64,000 nt of DNA from Amia ocellicauda (Eukaryota; Chordata; Actinopteri; Amiiformes; Amiidae): contig NC_089864.1 in the NCBI RefSeq assembly GCF_036373705.1, positions 5,664,001 to 5,728,000 on the forward strand. The letters are read 5' to 3'. Within the stretch, counting starts at the first letter, position 1; each line of letters starts with the position of its first letter. Position numbers and translations under genes: made by a program. This document shows, piece after piece, positions 11,265 through 22,934 of the stretch. The notes beneath the pieces were generated by a model that ran no database searches, had not been told where the DNA came from, and saw only the letters and a list, made by a program, of their open reading frames with translations.

Positions 11265-12142
11265 TTTATTATAGACATAATCATGAACACAAGAACATGC
11301 TATTTTAACAGGCGTGCAACAGATACAGAATACAGATACAGAAGAAAACAAACGTGTCTATAATTAGCTCCTGCCGAAGCCCTATCAGTTAATTAGATCA
11401 CATTAAAAAGTCTCCTTAAACACAACAGCTTCCCACCACAAATATGTTCTACGTCAGCACCGCATTTTCACCAAGTGACGGGGGTGCGAGCCAGAGGGAG
11501 GACATCGGTGCTTCATTCACAATTCACTCGGCATTTCAGTCACGTCTGAGCTGGGGGCCCACCGAGAGGCAGCCTTTAAGGGACGTGACTGGAGAACGAG
11601 TGAAAAAAACGAATTCTCCCAAGCACAGAGCCTCAGTGAGACCAAATAGACTGATTTGCAGAGTGTCCAGAGCACCTGTCGTGGCTTCCCTCCCGCGGGA
11701 CTGGGTTCGCTCCCCGGTCTGCCGGGATGCAAGCTGAGTTACACACTAATTGAAGGAGAGGCCGATGATGGACGAGCTTCGGTCTTCTCCTGCTGGAAGG
11801 AGTCTTCGCTCTGTGGTGGTTTTGAAGGTCACGGGGAGGTGGGCACAGCACTACATTGAGAAGACCCTCTCTCAGCTGCTCCTCACAGCGGGGCTCGACT
11901 CTGTGTATTTTTCCGTCACGGTCCAGGGAGCTGGTAACACGGAGCTCCCATGTGCCGTGCATTTGCTAGCTGCAGAAACTCAACCTTCACCAGTGACTTC
12001 CCTCCATCACAGAATACAAGACTGAGCAGCCAAACGTGATTCTCAAAAGGGGATATGATAAGAAGTTGAGGGCAACATGCTTTTTCAAGCCTAATTCATG
12101 TAATTGATAGTTCATACGTCTTACAGGTGACCTCAACCCTCT
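11265..12142 (-). other. ASB15: Probable ASB15 3' untranslated region
   Basis: Minus-strand sequence after the ASB15 stop. A TTTATT on the plus strand at 11265-11270 supplies a polyadenylation signal about 880 bp downstream. The stretch 11500-11960 is GC-rich with several open frames that match nothing I recognise; I treat it as 3' UTR. Confidence 0.4.
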
Positions 12143-15100
12143 TTACTCTAACCCCTTTTGAAAGCCTTCCTGTGCATGTGCATCGCGGGGGCCCCACTGT
12201 GCCGAGCCAAAACGCCTCCCGTATAAGTCGTACTCCTTGTACAGGATGTAGTTCTGTAGAACGGGGGGCAGAGGGAAGGAGGACGAGTAGTTCAATCTGC
12301 AGAGTCGAGTCAGCGATAACAGTTTTCGTATTGCGAGGCGGCACAGGTGCTTCAGCGGCCGTGGGTTTTCTGGGTGGGATGAAAAAGAGCGACTCAACCG
12401 AAAGAGAATTTTTTATTTTCAGAGCAAGTCAGACAACACACTGATGTGTGACTATCAGCTTAGAGTGATTGAGATATTTTTCTCAATAGAACCACCTTCA
12501 ATAGATCACATCAGTATGTACTTTTTACAGAAGAAGTGTTTTTAATACAAATTCATGACACAAACATTTGAGTTCTGTTCTAAGGTTACCCTGTCCATGT
12601 TCTCATCATGTGTGATCCTACCAAGAGGCCGTTGCTGAGGTCACTGTGTTCTTGCACATGGAAACTCACTAACACTTCCCTAACACACAAGCAGACTCTA
12701 TTACTGAATATCTCACACACAAGTTAACATCTGCCTGCATTGTGGCTGCAAGAAAGAGCTTTTAATCTTTTCTTCATCTGCATCAGCATCAAAACATCTA
12801 AAGGATGACATCTGCTTTGACCTCGAACTGAGTTCACTTCTGATCCACTACGCAACCCCAGGGTGATCAAAATCAGAAGTACATGATCAATTGTTTTCAG
12901 TTTCAATGTGCGTTGTTTGCACGTGGCTTCTATGGAGTTGTTTTTCTCCAAACTTTGTGTATACACTCACCTAAAGGATTATTAGGAACACCTGTTCAAT
13001 TTCTCATTAATGCAATTATCTAACCAACCAATCACATGGCAGTTGCTTCAATGCATTTAGGGGTGTGGTCCTGGTCAAGACAATCTCCTGAACTCCAAAC
13101 TGAATGTCTGAATGGGAAAGAAAGGTGATTTAAGCAATTTTGAGCGTGGCATGGTTGTTGGTGCCAGATGGGCCAGTCTGAGTATTTCACAATCTGCTCA
13201 GTTACTGGGATTTTCACGCACAACCATTTCTAGGGTTTACAAAGAATGGTGTGAAAAGGGAAAAACATCCAGTATGCGGCAGTCCTGTGGGCGAAAATGC
13301 CTTGTTGATGCTAGAGGTCAGAGGAGAATGGGCCGACTGATTCAAGCTGATAGAAGAGCAACTTTGACTGAAATAACCACTCGTTACTACCGAGGTATGC
13401 AGCAAAGCATTTGTGAAGCCACAACACGCACAACCTTGAGGCGGATGGGCTACAACAGCAGAAGACCCCACCGGGTACCACTCATCTCCACTACAAATAG
13501 GAAAAAGAGGCTACAATTTGCACAAGCTCACCAAAATTGGACAGTTGAAGACTGGAAAAATGTTGCCTGGTCTGATGAGTCTCGATTTCTGTTGAGACAT
13601 TCAGATGGTAGAGTCAGAATTTGGCGTAAACAGAATGAGATCATGGATCCATCATGCCTTGTTACCACTGTGCAGGCTGGTGGTGGTGGTGTAATGGTGT
13701 GGGGGATGTTTTCTTGGCACACTTTAGGACCCTTAGTGCCAACTGGGCATCGTTTAAATGCCACGGCCTTCCTGAGTATTGTTTCTGACCATGTCCATCC
13801 CTTTATGACCACCATGTACCCATCCTCTGATGGCTACTCCCAGCAGGATAATGCACCATGTCACAAAGGTCGAATCATTTCAAATTGGTTTCTTGAACAT
13901 GACAATGAGTTCACTGTACTAAACTGGCCCCCACAGACACCAGATCTCAACCCAATAGAGCATCTTTGGGATGTGGTGGAACGGGATGTGCATCCCACAA
14001 ATCTCCATCAACTGCAAGATGCTATCCTATCAATTTGGGCCAACATTTCTAAAGAATGCTTTCAGCACCTTGTTGAATCAATGCCACGTAGAATTAAGGC
14101 AGTTCTGAAGGCGAAAGGGGGTCAAACACAGTATTAGTATGGTGTTCCTAATAATCCTTTAGGTGAGTGTACATACGCCTTCTTTCTCTGCCAACTTACC
14201 AAGTATTTCACAGATGTCTGGCCACTCGCTCTGCTTCTCCAGAACGGCTTTTAACTTGGGACATATGGGGACACGATTGACGTAATCCAGGAAGGTCAAG
14301 ATCACGCGGCCACTCAGGTGCCCCATCCAGGACACGGTGATGAAGTCACAGAACTGGAAAAACAACACACGACAGCAGAGAGGTGACCCATTCGCAAGGA
14401 CTATGACGCACGAAACTGTCAAGAGGGACGATAACCATTTTAGGCACAGCTGGGAACGTCCACGGCCAACGCAAAGATACACAACTGCACGACACAACAA
14501 TCCTGTCTTCAAGTCAAAGAGCCATCGGTTCATATTTTGATGCTGTGGATGATCTGATTTATTTTAGCAACTTGTCATATTTGCAGATGATACTGAAATA
14601 GGTGGCTCAGCAGATACAATCTCGGCAACACAGGCTATTCAAAGGGATAATATTCAGTTGTGGGCCGACACCTGGCAGATGAAATTCAATGTGGACAAGT
14701 GCAAGGTATTACATGCAGGTAAAAAAAATGTCCACTATAATTACACTATGGGAGGAATAGAACTAGATGAAGTAACACATGAGAAAGACCTAGGAGTCTA
14801 TGTGGACTCCTCACTTTCTCCATCCAAACAATGTGGGGAAGCAATAAAAAAGGCAAACACAATGTTAGGGTATATTGTTGCTGCTCTAGAGGCAGTTCAG
14901 AGGAGAGCAACCAGACTTATTCCAGGTCTGAAGGGAATGTCCTACTGAGAGACTGAGGACCTGAACCTTTTCACCCTGGAACAGAGGAGACTACGTGGGG
15001 ACTTGATTCAAGTCTTCAAAATCATGAAAGGCATCGACCACATCAAACCAGAGGAGCTTTTCCAGATCAGCAGGGACACACGCACCCGGGGACACAAATG

Positions 15101-18100
15101 GAAATTGGGCTTCAAGGCATTCAAGACAGAAAACAGGAGACACTTCTTCACACAGAGAGGCGTCACAATCTGAACAAACTCCCCAGCGATGTGGCTGAAG
15201 AGACAATTTGGGAACATTCAAAAACAGACTGGATAGGATCCTTGGATCACTTAGTTACTAATGGTCACCAAACGAGCACGATGGGGCAAAATGGCCTCCT
15301 CTCGATTGGACACTTTCTTATGATCTTATGTTGTAACTGGTCACAATCTACATTTAAAATGGTTTATAATGGTCCAGACCTCAATATTCACATCACTCTC
15401 ACACACACACGCCATATAGTATCCAACATTGATCAGGTCAGTGTGCGTACAAATGACAGTGCTGTGATTTCGGCCTACCCATGTGGTGGCAGACAGTGGA
15501 GAGATCGGTCACCGCCTGCCTAGCAACAGCTGAGGCTTGTATGAACAAAACAAAACCAAAACAACAAATAGTCATCTTTCTCATCTTTCTTCTTCCTCAG
15601 TTAATAAACAGTAAACAATTGTGGGGGGAGGGATTTTGGAAGAAGGCAGATCACTGAGCTGGGGAATAGCTAGAACACCATGTCCTGAGCTGTGCTGTCA
15701 GGACAGGAATGCTGTTGTGATAACAAACGAGAGTGGCAACGGTAACCACAATGTGTGCTTTCAATTTACCAGGGTCAGAGAGCACTGACAAACGAACACA
15801 GCTTCTCTCAGATATGCTCGGAAGTATCCGTGGCTCCTTACGATGGGGGGGCCGACACTTATGTGTGCCTGTGTGTCTTTTAAATCAGATTTGATAGCAG
15901 CACCTCACACTGCCAATACTGATCCTACTGGGCCAGTCTGGACCCAGTCCTTTCTCATCTGTTTTACTCACGGGGGTGTTCTTTGTGCCGGACCTGGTAA
16001 ACCCGGACACGATGTTCTCCAGGTTGTGGCTTATCAGCAGGGCGGTGGTGTCGAGTCTCTTGTGTTTGCACTGGAAGCACTTGGTGACATCGAAGCCGTT
16101 GTTCAGCAGCAGGCGCATCATCATCTCGTTTTTCAGACAGTACTGGATGGCCGAGGGGAAGGTGGTGTCGTGGATCATGGTGAAGTACGAGTTCACGTTC
16201 GCCCCGCTCTCCAGCAGCATCCGCACGATCTCGAAATTCAGCGCCCGCACGGCCACCAGCAGGCAGTTCAGCGGGTCTAAGTTGGGCTTGGCGCCGGCCT
16301 TCAGCAGCAGCTGGGTGCAGGTCACGTTCCCGTTGGAGACGGCAAAAAAGAGCGGGGTCCTCCGGCCGTCATTGTATTTCTGGGACAGGGTTTGGCTCAG
16401 GAGGCAGTTGACGTCGAATCCGTTCTCGATGAGCAGCTCCAGACACTGGTTGCTGCCTCCGTCCGCCGCAGAGTGGACGGGGCTCACACCACAGTCCTGG
16501 ATGGCCTTCTTGGACGTGATGGGGATGAGGATCTTCAGAGCCCTGTGGGAGACAAGTTCTAGAGTGTAGCAGTCACCCACGATGGGGAATGTCCAAGTAC
16601 TGTTCTACAAGTGACTTACACCAAATATGTATTTAAGTCAGTAATACACATTGTAAGCAATGGTTGATAAAAACCATTATCTCTCACTGCACAGTTCTGC
16701 CATTTTTCTGTGAGAGTCCCACGGAAACCTGAAAGAAACAGGAAGGTAACACCTAGTCAGTGTTTCTCAGCGGGGCGAGCCGTGGACTGGGGTCGATAAA
16801 TGCCTGCAAACTGCCCTATATGGAATTTGAAAGGCAGTCATTATCGAGGAAAGCCCGACACTCATAAGCATGACTGAAAAATTATAATTAAATAGCAACC
16901 AGTCCTATTAAGGGAATATGAGTAAAGCAAACGAGAAGGCCTCCACTGCCCAACTATAGGAACCCAGACATTAAAAAACACACATTCCCATAGTTGACAC
17001 AAAATGTAGGATGCGCTTTTCTATCACAATCTAATGCAAAAAAACAGAACACCTACAGCTGTTAATGTCTTTGTCACTTGTTTGTTTTGTTTTCTTCCAA
17101 CAACAGCACACAGATGGAGCAGCGCATCTCAGCCGTACTTACAGGTAATTACTTTTGTACGCTGCTCTGTGTATGGGCAACAGTCCACTCCTGGACGGCA
17201 GGTTGGGACTGGCTCCGTACTCCAGCAGCAGCTCCAGACAGTCTGGATTCCCGCCTTCGGCTGCGTCGCATAAAACAGACTCCCCGTTGTAAGACTGAGC
17301 ATTGACATCGCCACCTGGTGGGGGAAAAGGGAACAGATTTAGCGGCTCCTGTCACGTGACTGCTCAGCTGATTGATCATTTGATGACGTCTCGGCCGGTG
17401 ATCTGACTCTGACCTTTATGAATGAGCAGCTCCAGCACGTCGCTTTGGCCGTACTCTGCGGCGACTCCCAGGGCAGTGACCCCATGGCTGCTCCTCTGGG
17501 ACACCGAGCCGCCGTTGTGCAGGAACAGAGTCATGATGTCACTGCGGCCCGTCTTGGCCGCCTCGTGAACGGCAGTCCACTTCTTGTGAGAGACCTGGTT
17601 GACCAGGGCCCCATTCCTGATGAGGATGTCCGCCATTCTGTATGAGCCGTTTCTCACGGCTTTGTGAGACACGTACGCACACACACAGAGAAAGAAAGCA
17701 GACGTGTCAGTGTGTTTCTTTGAATTTTGTTATTTCCCCTTCATAACATAGCCCCCAATTTGTATTCATGAGCAAGGGGAGAAAAATATGAATAGCCATG
17801 TGTGTACATGTGTGACAGCAAAGCCACTTTCAGAGTCTCTGAGTGAAACAGACACAACTGAAGCAACGCATGTGAACTCAGGGATACATTCCTTTGGCTT
17901 TTGGCCATTTCTCCAATCTTGTGATGCAGTCAGTGAGGCTGTTCTCATTTGTGTGCTAATGTGAGTCTGCAAATCCTATTTTCTAAAGCTACATCTACTC
18001 ATTAAGAGCTGGAAATGTTTCCTAAAATTGGTCTTTTTGAGCAAATAGTGTGAATAACCCCCCGAGTGCAGGTAGAATGAAAACTACAAGACACCGGGGG

Positions 18101-21100
18101 TCCGAGACTGGGCGGACAGGAGCATGACTGGACTAGAGAGCCGCTACCGAGCAGAAGCGGAGTCTCGTTGCTGCAGTTGGTGGTGTGCGGGGACGCGCCC
18201 TTGTCCAGCAGGGCCCTGACATTCTCCTCCAGCCCAGCCTTCGCTGCGAGGGTCAGAGCCGTCTCGCCGTCTGCTGTCGTCTGCTCCAGATTGATTTCGC
18301 AGGAAGCTGAACAACAAGCAGACAAACAAAATCGCTCACTCATTTGCCACCTCAGTTCATGACATCTATTGACATCTATACAGGGGAGCTGTTACGGATG
18401 TAAGATTTGTGACTGTGACTTGTGTAGATCTCAGGAAAATAAAATAAATCTAAATTCAAAGCCTGACACACACACACACACACAGACACAGTGTTAGCAC
18501 TACATACTGTTAGTACTGTCAAGGGCATCGTTAAGCAGGGGAAAACATTAATGATTCATGGTGCCCTAGCCTGGTAGGGCCCCCTAAATATTTTGAAAAT
18601 TATTTGTTAGACAAAAAAATCTGTGATGAAAATTAAAACGTATAACCATAAACAAATCAGGCATCTCTACCCAACCATTCCGTTATTAGTTAATAGTTAA
18701 TTAGCTATTATTTATATATTATTATAACTCTATTCCCCATTAGTTGTGTGATATTTGTTAGCTAGCTAGACTAAAATTTAAACCTAACATGTACCTATCC
18801 ATACTGTAGATGCTACTACTACTACTGCTGTAGACAAAGATCCCAACGTGTGTCTACTACATGAAACTGCGGACCTTGGAGGTGAGGCACTTGTTTTGTA
18901 GCAGCAGCAGCATAACTAGACCATTTTTAAATTGTAAAGTTAGGCACATGATGACTTAGACACATTTAAATACGTATTCTATTGGATATGTATACTATTA
19001 AAACGTTTTTTCTTTCAGTAGTAGAGCGAACATTAAACCTACATTTTCCTTTGTTTACTCACTTTCTAGTGCCTAGAGAGCCCCAGGGAGGCAGAATCTC
19101 AGCAGAAAGCTGCCCGACAGACTCTGATGCAGAGGAGAGCAGGGAGGAGGAAGAGGAGTTAAAAAGTAGCAGCAGTGCCAGTGAAGGAGTGACTGAAGAG
19201 ATTGAACAAGCAAGTAATAAGGGAAAGGAAGAGTATGGAGAAATTCGAAGAGAGGAAGATGAGGTTTTAGATGATCCAGCACTGTGGCCAGAGAAAGTAC
19301 AAGACCATGAAAGAGAAGCTATTGTTCGCAGACTAGCCAACAGGTGTGGTGAGGAGACAGAACTGTATAAAATCATGTCCCCAGACTCAGAAGACAAGCC
19401 ATTCCCCAACTATGTACAGTACAGTAAGTCAGCAAATGGAAGAGAAAAGGTGCAGAGAGACTGGCTTATTTATAGTAAGTGTAAAGGCATTATATTGCAT
19501 TCCATGCACTGTTTTGACTCATGAGCAAAGTAAACCATCACCCAGTTCTCTGAATAGTAAGGATGGCTATAAGATATTATCAGTGAAATGCTGGAGAATG
19601 TATGACAAAACAACCAGAGCATGAGGATGGTGTGTCTCACAAGAACTGTTAGTGGAAATGGAGCATACTGCAGCATACTGTAAGAACAGCAACAGGTATA
19701 GTCAGCTGCAGAAACAAATCCAGTCAGAAATGTATAAAAACAGAGCACTTCTAGAAAGATTTTGGATGTGACACTGTACTTAGCATATAGGAATCTGCGC
19801 TCCCGGGGGAAATCACTCAATCTTGATGATGTGCATAATGGACATTACCTAATAACACATATTGTTCAGTACGTTATTTTAATCTGAAACATTCTGATTT
19901 CTGTGTTGTTCTATATTGTTTTTTTTGGCAACGCCCCTGAGTACTGTTGTTAATACACAGTAATAGTGTCAATTCGTGTTGTAACGTGACTGTCTAATGA
20001 AATCCATCGACTCACCATCCAGGACAATCTCCAGGATCTGGACGATGGGCTGCACTGCGGCCACATGAACAGGCAGCCATCCTCTCCCGTCTGCCTCCGC
20101 GAAGGCTGGCTGATATTCTGTGAGCTGCTGGAGGGTAAACACTTCCCCTGCAGAATAGGGAACCAGAATCGCTCGTCTCTGCTCATAGTTGCCTCTCATG
20201 GGAAGAAACGAAAGACAGAGAAAAGAAAATAACCCCCCCCCCTCGTACCGTTCTGTATGGCCGCTATGATCACTTGGTTTTCTTCACTTGTTTCGTCTGA
20301 ACTAAGGAAGGAGAAACGAGATAATAAACATCTGGAAATATCTCTGAAGCATTTTACTGCCAAGGTTAATGTGTTCAAAAGGAGCTGAGCCAAAACAAGG
20401 AAATGCAATGGTTCCAGTTTGGATCTTTACAGCACTTTTTAAAACACAGAGTGATTGGAAAACGCTATTTTTAAAAGGTACAAATGAGATGTGAATGTAA
20501 ACTATCAGTGACCCTCTATAAGCTTTCCTTTATATGATGATTCCTATAGTTCAATCAAATGATTCAGGGTCAGTGTTGTATAGCTGCCAGTTGCAGACAT
20601 CAAGGATATAATGAATTATACTGAATTGGTGAGTGATAAACCCATGCTAATCAGTCCCTTTCCCTGCCCTGTCTTTGCACAGTTCTCTATACCTGTCTCT
20701 AAGTGTCGCTGTGCTGGGTGGGCTTGATTCTTCAATGCTCAGCTGAATTGCATACTGCAGCAGTTCATCTTCATCCATTTCATCTATTGCATCCATCGCT
20801 TTCAAGTAAACAAAGCACAAAATATATATTTAGATGTGCTTGGCATTTACATGACAGACGGTAGAGTAGTGCTGCCTATAAACTTAGCATTAGCTCACTA
20901 AGAGTTGGAGTTAAACCCTACTGCATTTCACCCCTATTCTGATATAAGTAATAAAAACACAAATAACAAATACAACAATAAACAAATTCTCTCGATTAAA
21001 AGCATTAACAAAAGCATTATTCTGGACTTTTAACAGCAAAAAGCAATACAAAATGAATACAACAAAACGACTATTTAAACAACAAAGAATATTCTGCATT

Positions 21101-21388
21101 GCATTTACTTAACCTGATCTCAAGAGTATTAAACCTTCAAAGCAGAAGGCATTGTCAGATTCCCATTAAAACAATGAACAAGAGAGGTTTATCCACAGCT
21201 GTTCAATATTATTAATATTTAGCAATTTATCAAGTTATTCAAAGTGCATGTTTCATAGAAAAGCATTGGATAGCTGCTGCTTTAAGCAGAAGACAAACCT
21301 CACCTTTAGACATCTGTCCACTCACACTATCATCAGATGTGTGAACTGGTGCAGGGGTCCGGGGAATTGTGACTGTGAGCTCTTGTGT
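12143..21388 (-). CDS. ASB15: ASB15, ankyrin repeat and SOCS box protein, ten exons
   Basis: Minus-strand exons are 21388-21304, 20798-20693, 20301-20249, 20192-20016, 18306-18148, 17659-17414, 17314-17143, 16542-15972, 14353-14200 and 12369-12143. From the ATG at 21313-21311 they splice in frame to 624 residues (human about 588). ASB proteins are substrate receptors for Elongin B/C-Cul5 ubiquitin ligases; ASB15 is muscle-enriched. The N-terminus has a UIM-like motif ([14 protein letters not shown]). Ankyrin repeats fill about residues 80-480, with hallmarks such as [10 protein letters not shown]-type and [10 protein letters not shown]. The last exon carries the SOCS box ([17 protein letters not shown], then [11 protein letters not shown]). 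The C-terminal tail is longer than in mammals. Exon 1 stays open 5' of the ATG, so an upstream coding exon is possible. Introns 4, 8 and 9 contain a hAT relic, a LINE relic and an intact Tc1 element. The gene is tandem with LMOD2 and head to head with NDUFA5. Confidence 0.92.
12964..14169 (+). mobile_element. Full-length Tc1-like transposon (DD36E type)
   Basis: A 1206-bp element starts CACTCACCTAAAGGATTATT and ends with the exact reverse complement over about 29 bp. It is flanked by TA target duplications at 12962-12963 and 14170-14171. It carries one uninterrupted transposase ORF. It sits in the last intron of ASB15, antisense to the gene, 28 bp from the exon 9 splice donor. Ends and ORF look undamaged, so the insertion is probably young. 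Confidence 0.95.
13112..14137 (+). CDS. Tc1-like transposase, intact, 341 aa
   Basis: Cut-and-paste transposase of the Tc1/mariner group. The N-terminal third has two helix-turn-helix regions of the paired type (around [20 protein letters not shown], residues 24-43, and a second near 75-115). The catalytic core has Asp155 in WSDESRF, Asp246 in QQDNAPCH and Glu283 in [10 protein letters not shown]. Thirty-six residues separate the last Asp and Glu, so the signature is DD36E rather than the DD34E of Sleeping Beauty; this matches the group published as Incomer. A Gly-rich [11 protein letters not shown] box is present, as in the family. Length is normal and there is no stop or frameshift. The ATG begins [10 protein letters not shown]; no nearby upstream Met competes. 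Activity cannot be judged from sequence alone. Confidence 0.95.
   Translation: MGKKGDLSNFERGMVVGARWASLSISQSAQLLGFSRTTISRVYKEWCEKGKTSSMRQSCGRKCLVDARGQRRMGRLIQADRRATLTEITTRYYRGMQQSICEATTRTTLRRMGYNSRRPHRVPLISTTNRKKRLQFAQAHQNWTVEDWKNVAWSDESRFLLRHSDGRVRIWRKQNEIMDPSCLVTTVQAGGGGVMVWGMFSWHTLGPLVPTGHRLNATAFLSIVSDHVHPFMTTMYPSSDGYSQQDNAPCHKGRIISNWFLEHDNEFTVLNWPPQTPDLNPIEHLWDVVERDVHPTNLHQLQDAILSIWANISKECFQHLVESMPRRIKAVLKAKGGQTQY
14568..15332 (+). mobile_element. LINE 3' fragment (CR1/L2-type), internally deleted
   Basis: The plus strand encodes the end of a reverse transcriptase: FADDTEIGG, then [30 protein letters not shown] and [21 protein letters not shown], followed by broken frames ([18 protein letters not shown], then [10 protein letters not shown]). 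The join after TMLGYI skips the stretch that usually precedes ALEAVQRR, so part is deleted, and there are stops. The element ends in the CTCTCGA...TTTCTTATG tail. The copy is 5'-truncated, as most LINE insertions are. It lies in ASB15 intron 8, antisense to the gene. Confidence 0.85.
19060..19830 (+). pseudogene. hAT-type transposase relic (TTF zinc-finger class)
   Basis: An open frame (to 19524) has an acidic, Ser-rich leader, then [23 protein letters not shown] and [16 protein letters not shown]. These resemble the N-terminal TTF-type zinc finger region of hAT/ZMYM-like transposases, where R-W-L-x-Y-S precedes a Cys pair. The reading continues only after frame shifts: [11 protein letters not shown], then [18 protein letters not shown] near 19640-19770. 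No C-terminal hAT dimerisation domain is visible, so it is a truncated, dead copy in ASB15 intron 4, antisense to the gene. Confidence 0.6.
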
Positions 21389-22400
21389 CTGAAATAAATA
21401 GGCAATATATAGGGTATACTGAGGTTATATTTAGACGTGACGTCCTGTGACTGCATCAGGGTCTGTGTCTGAGAATGCTAATCAGAAGTGCAAGTTCATA
21501 AACATCCCAGAAGTAGTATTTGGGGGAATTGTGATTATTGTGATTGTGTTTTAGCATTTATTCTTCAATACACTTCCATTTTTATATTACAATAACCCAA
21601 AAGACAAAGCCACCCAATGTTAGGCAAACTGTTCCCATTTCCCCAAATTAAAACATTGATATATGTTGTATTCATTTTTATGATGAATATTAACATTTCT
21701 TATAAAAAAATGAATGGGATTTAAGAATATGAGCGGGGATATGCAGTGTCTTATATGACAGTTTAGCCATTAGACTAATACAAAGTCAAAACAATGAAAT
21801 GAAACCGATAATTCAAATTAATCTCTTCCAAAACTGTTCATATTTTCCACCCAATGTCATTTTGTTTACAGCTTATCTAACTATACAGGAATGTGAAAGC
21901 AGTCATTGAATGACAACATTGCTGGTTTCATAAGGCAAGACAGAGAAATTAACTTATTCCTTGAGAGAAATGTATGGAAAGGTCTGGAAAGGGTCATCTA
22001 AAAACGGCGAGCGAAGCAATCCTGCAAGACTGCTTGGGGTGCCTCTGACACATGGAAATAGCTGGCAGACATGGCTGATAAACACTGCGGCTCAGGTGTC
22101 TCATGTTACACAATTTCATATGGGTCACATACCTAAACTGCGAAATAACACATGCATGACTCGATTGGTCAGGTCTGAGGGTTACAGACATAAACATATA
22201 GGTATAATATTTCCAAACATGGAGGCCATCTTTACTGATAATCAGATCACTGCAATCACCAAAAAATGAACTGCTAGTTGTAAACCACCGTATAAAACCA
22301 TTACAATACTGGAGAGAGCATTGTTAATGACAGATAGAATAGTTTAGGGGTTAAAGAGTAATGTAATAGTAAGTTAACGAAACTTTGAAGACACTTAAAT
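21389..22400. other. Divergent spacer between ASB15 and NDUFA5
   Basis: About 1 kb of AT-rich DNA, with no recognisable coding exon. It must hold the ASB15 promoter and possibly another 5' exon of ASB15, but I cannot point to either. Confidence 0.4.
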
Positions 22401-22454
22401 TAAATATCGAAAATGTAGTTAGGGCGCTTTCCGTCGCCGGGTTTATTCTCACCC

Positions 22455-22488
22455 AAGATGGCGGACCCAGCTCTCGCTCTATGATTGG
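22455..22488 (+). promoter_or_regulatory. NDUFA5 core promoter: YY1-like and ATTGG motifs
   Basis: AAGATGGCGGA (22455-22465) matches the YY1 consensus and lies about 80 bp upstream of the NDUFA5 ATG, where YY1 sites often sit just after the start of transcription. ATTGG (22484-22488) is an inverted CCAAT box. GC-rich promoters without a TATA box and with these motifs are usual for housekeeping respiratory-chain genes. Inferred from motifs. Confidence 0.5.
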
Positions 22489-22536
22489 GCGATGTATTAA
22501 TTTGCCCTGTTGTCCCATAAACCCTTGCGAGGCATC

Positions 22537-22891
22537 ATGGCCGGCTTGCTGAAAAAGGTAAGAATGGAGGTCACACTTAATAACAAACATTATCAGGGCA
22601 AATTGTGTGAAATTATATTTACAAAGTTGTCACAGAGGCAGGCAAGGAGTCCACAATAAAACACGTACAGACTTTGTACAAAGTGTCTTTTTTCGGCCTT
22701 TACCCGATTTGACAGCAGGGTATTAACTAGCCAGCTCACGTTCATTATAAACAGATTCCGTGGAATAGGTGTTTATTTATTCGTTTTAATCGTCTTTAAA
22801 TTTTCATATTTTTGTAGTAACACCTTAGCTGTTACACGACTGTATTGTTATTGGAAAACGGTTTTGTGCATTCAGTGCTCGTCTAAAATGT

Positions 22892-22934
<43 letters not shown>

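Noticed and set aside
11633-11962. Minus-strand 109-codon ORF downstream of ASB15
   Set aside because: Same strand as ASB15 and within its probable 3' UTR; no recognisable domain or splice context.
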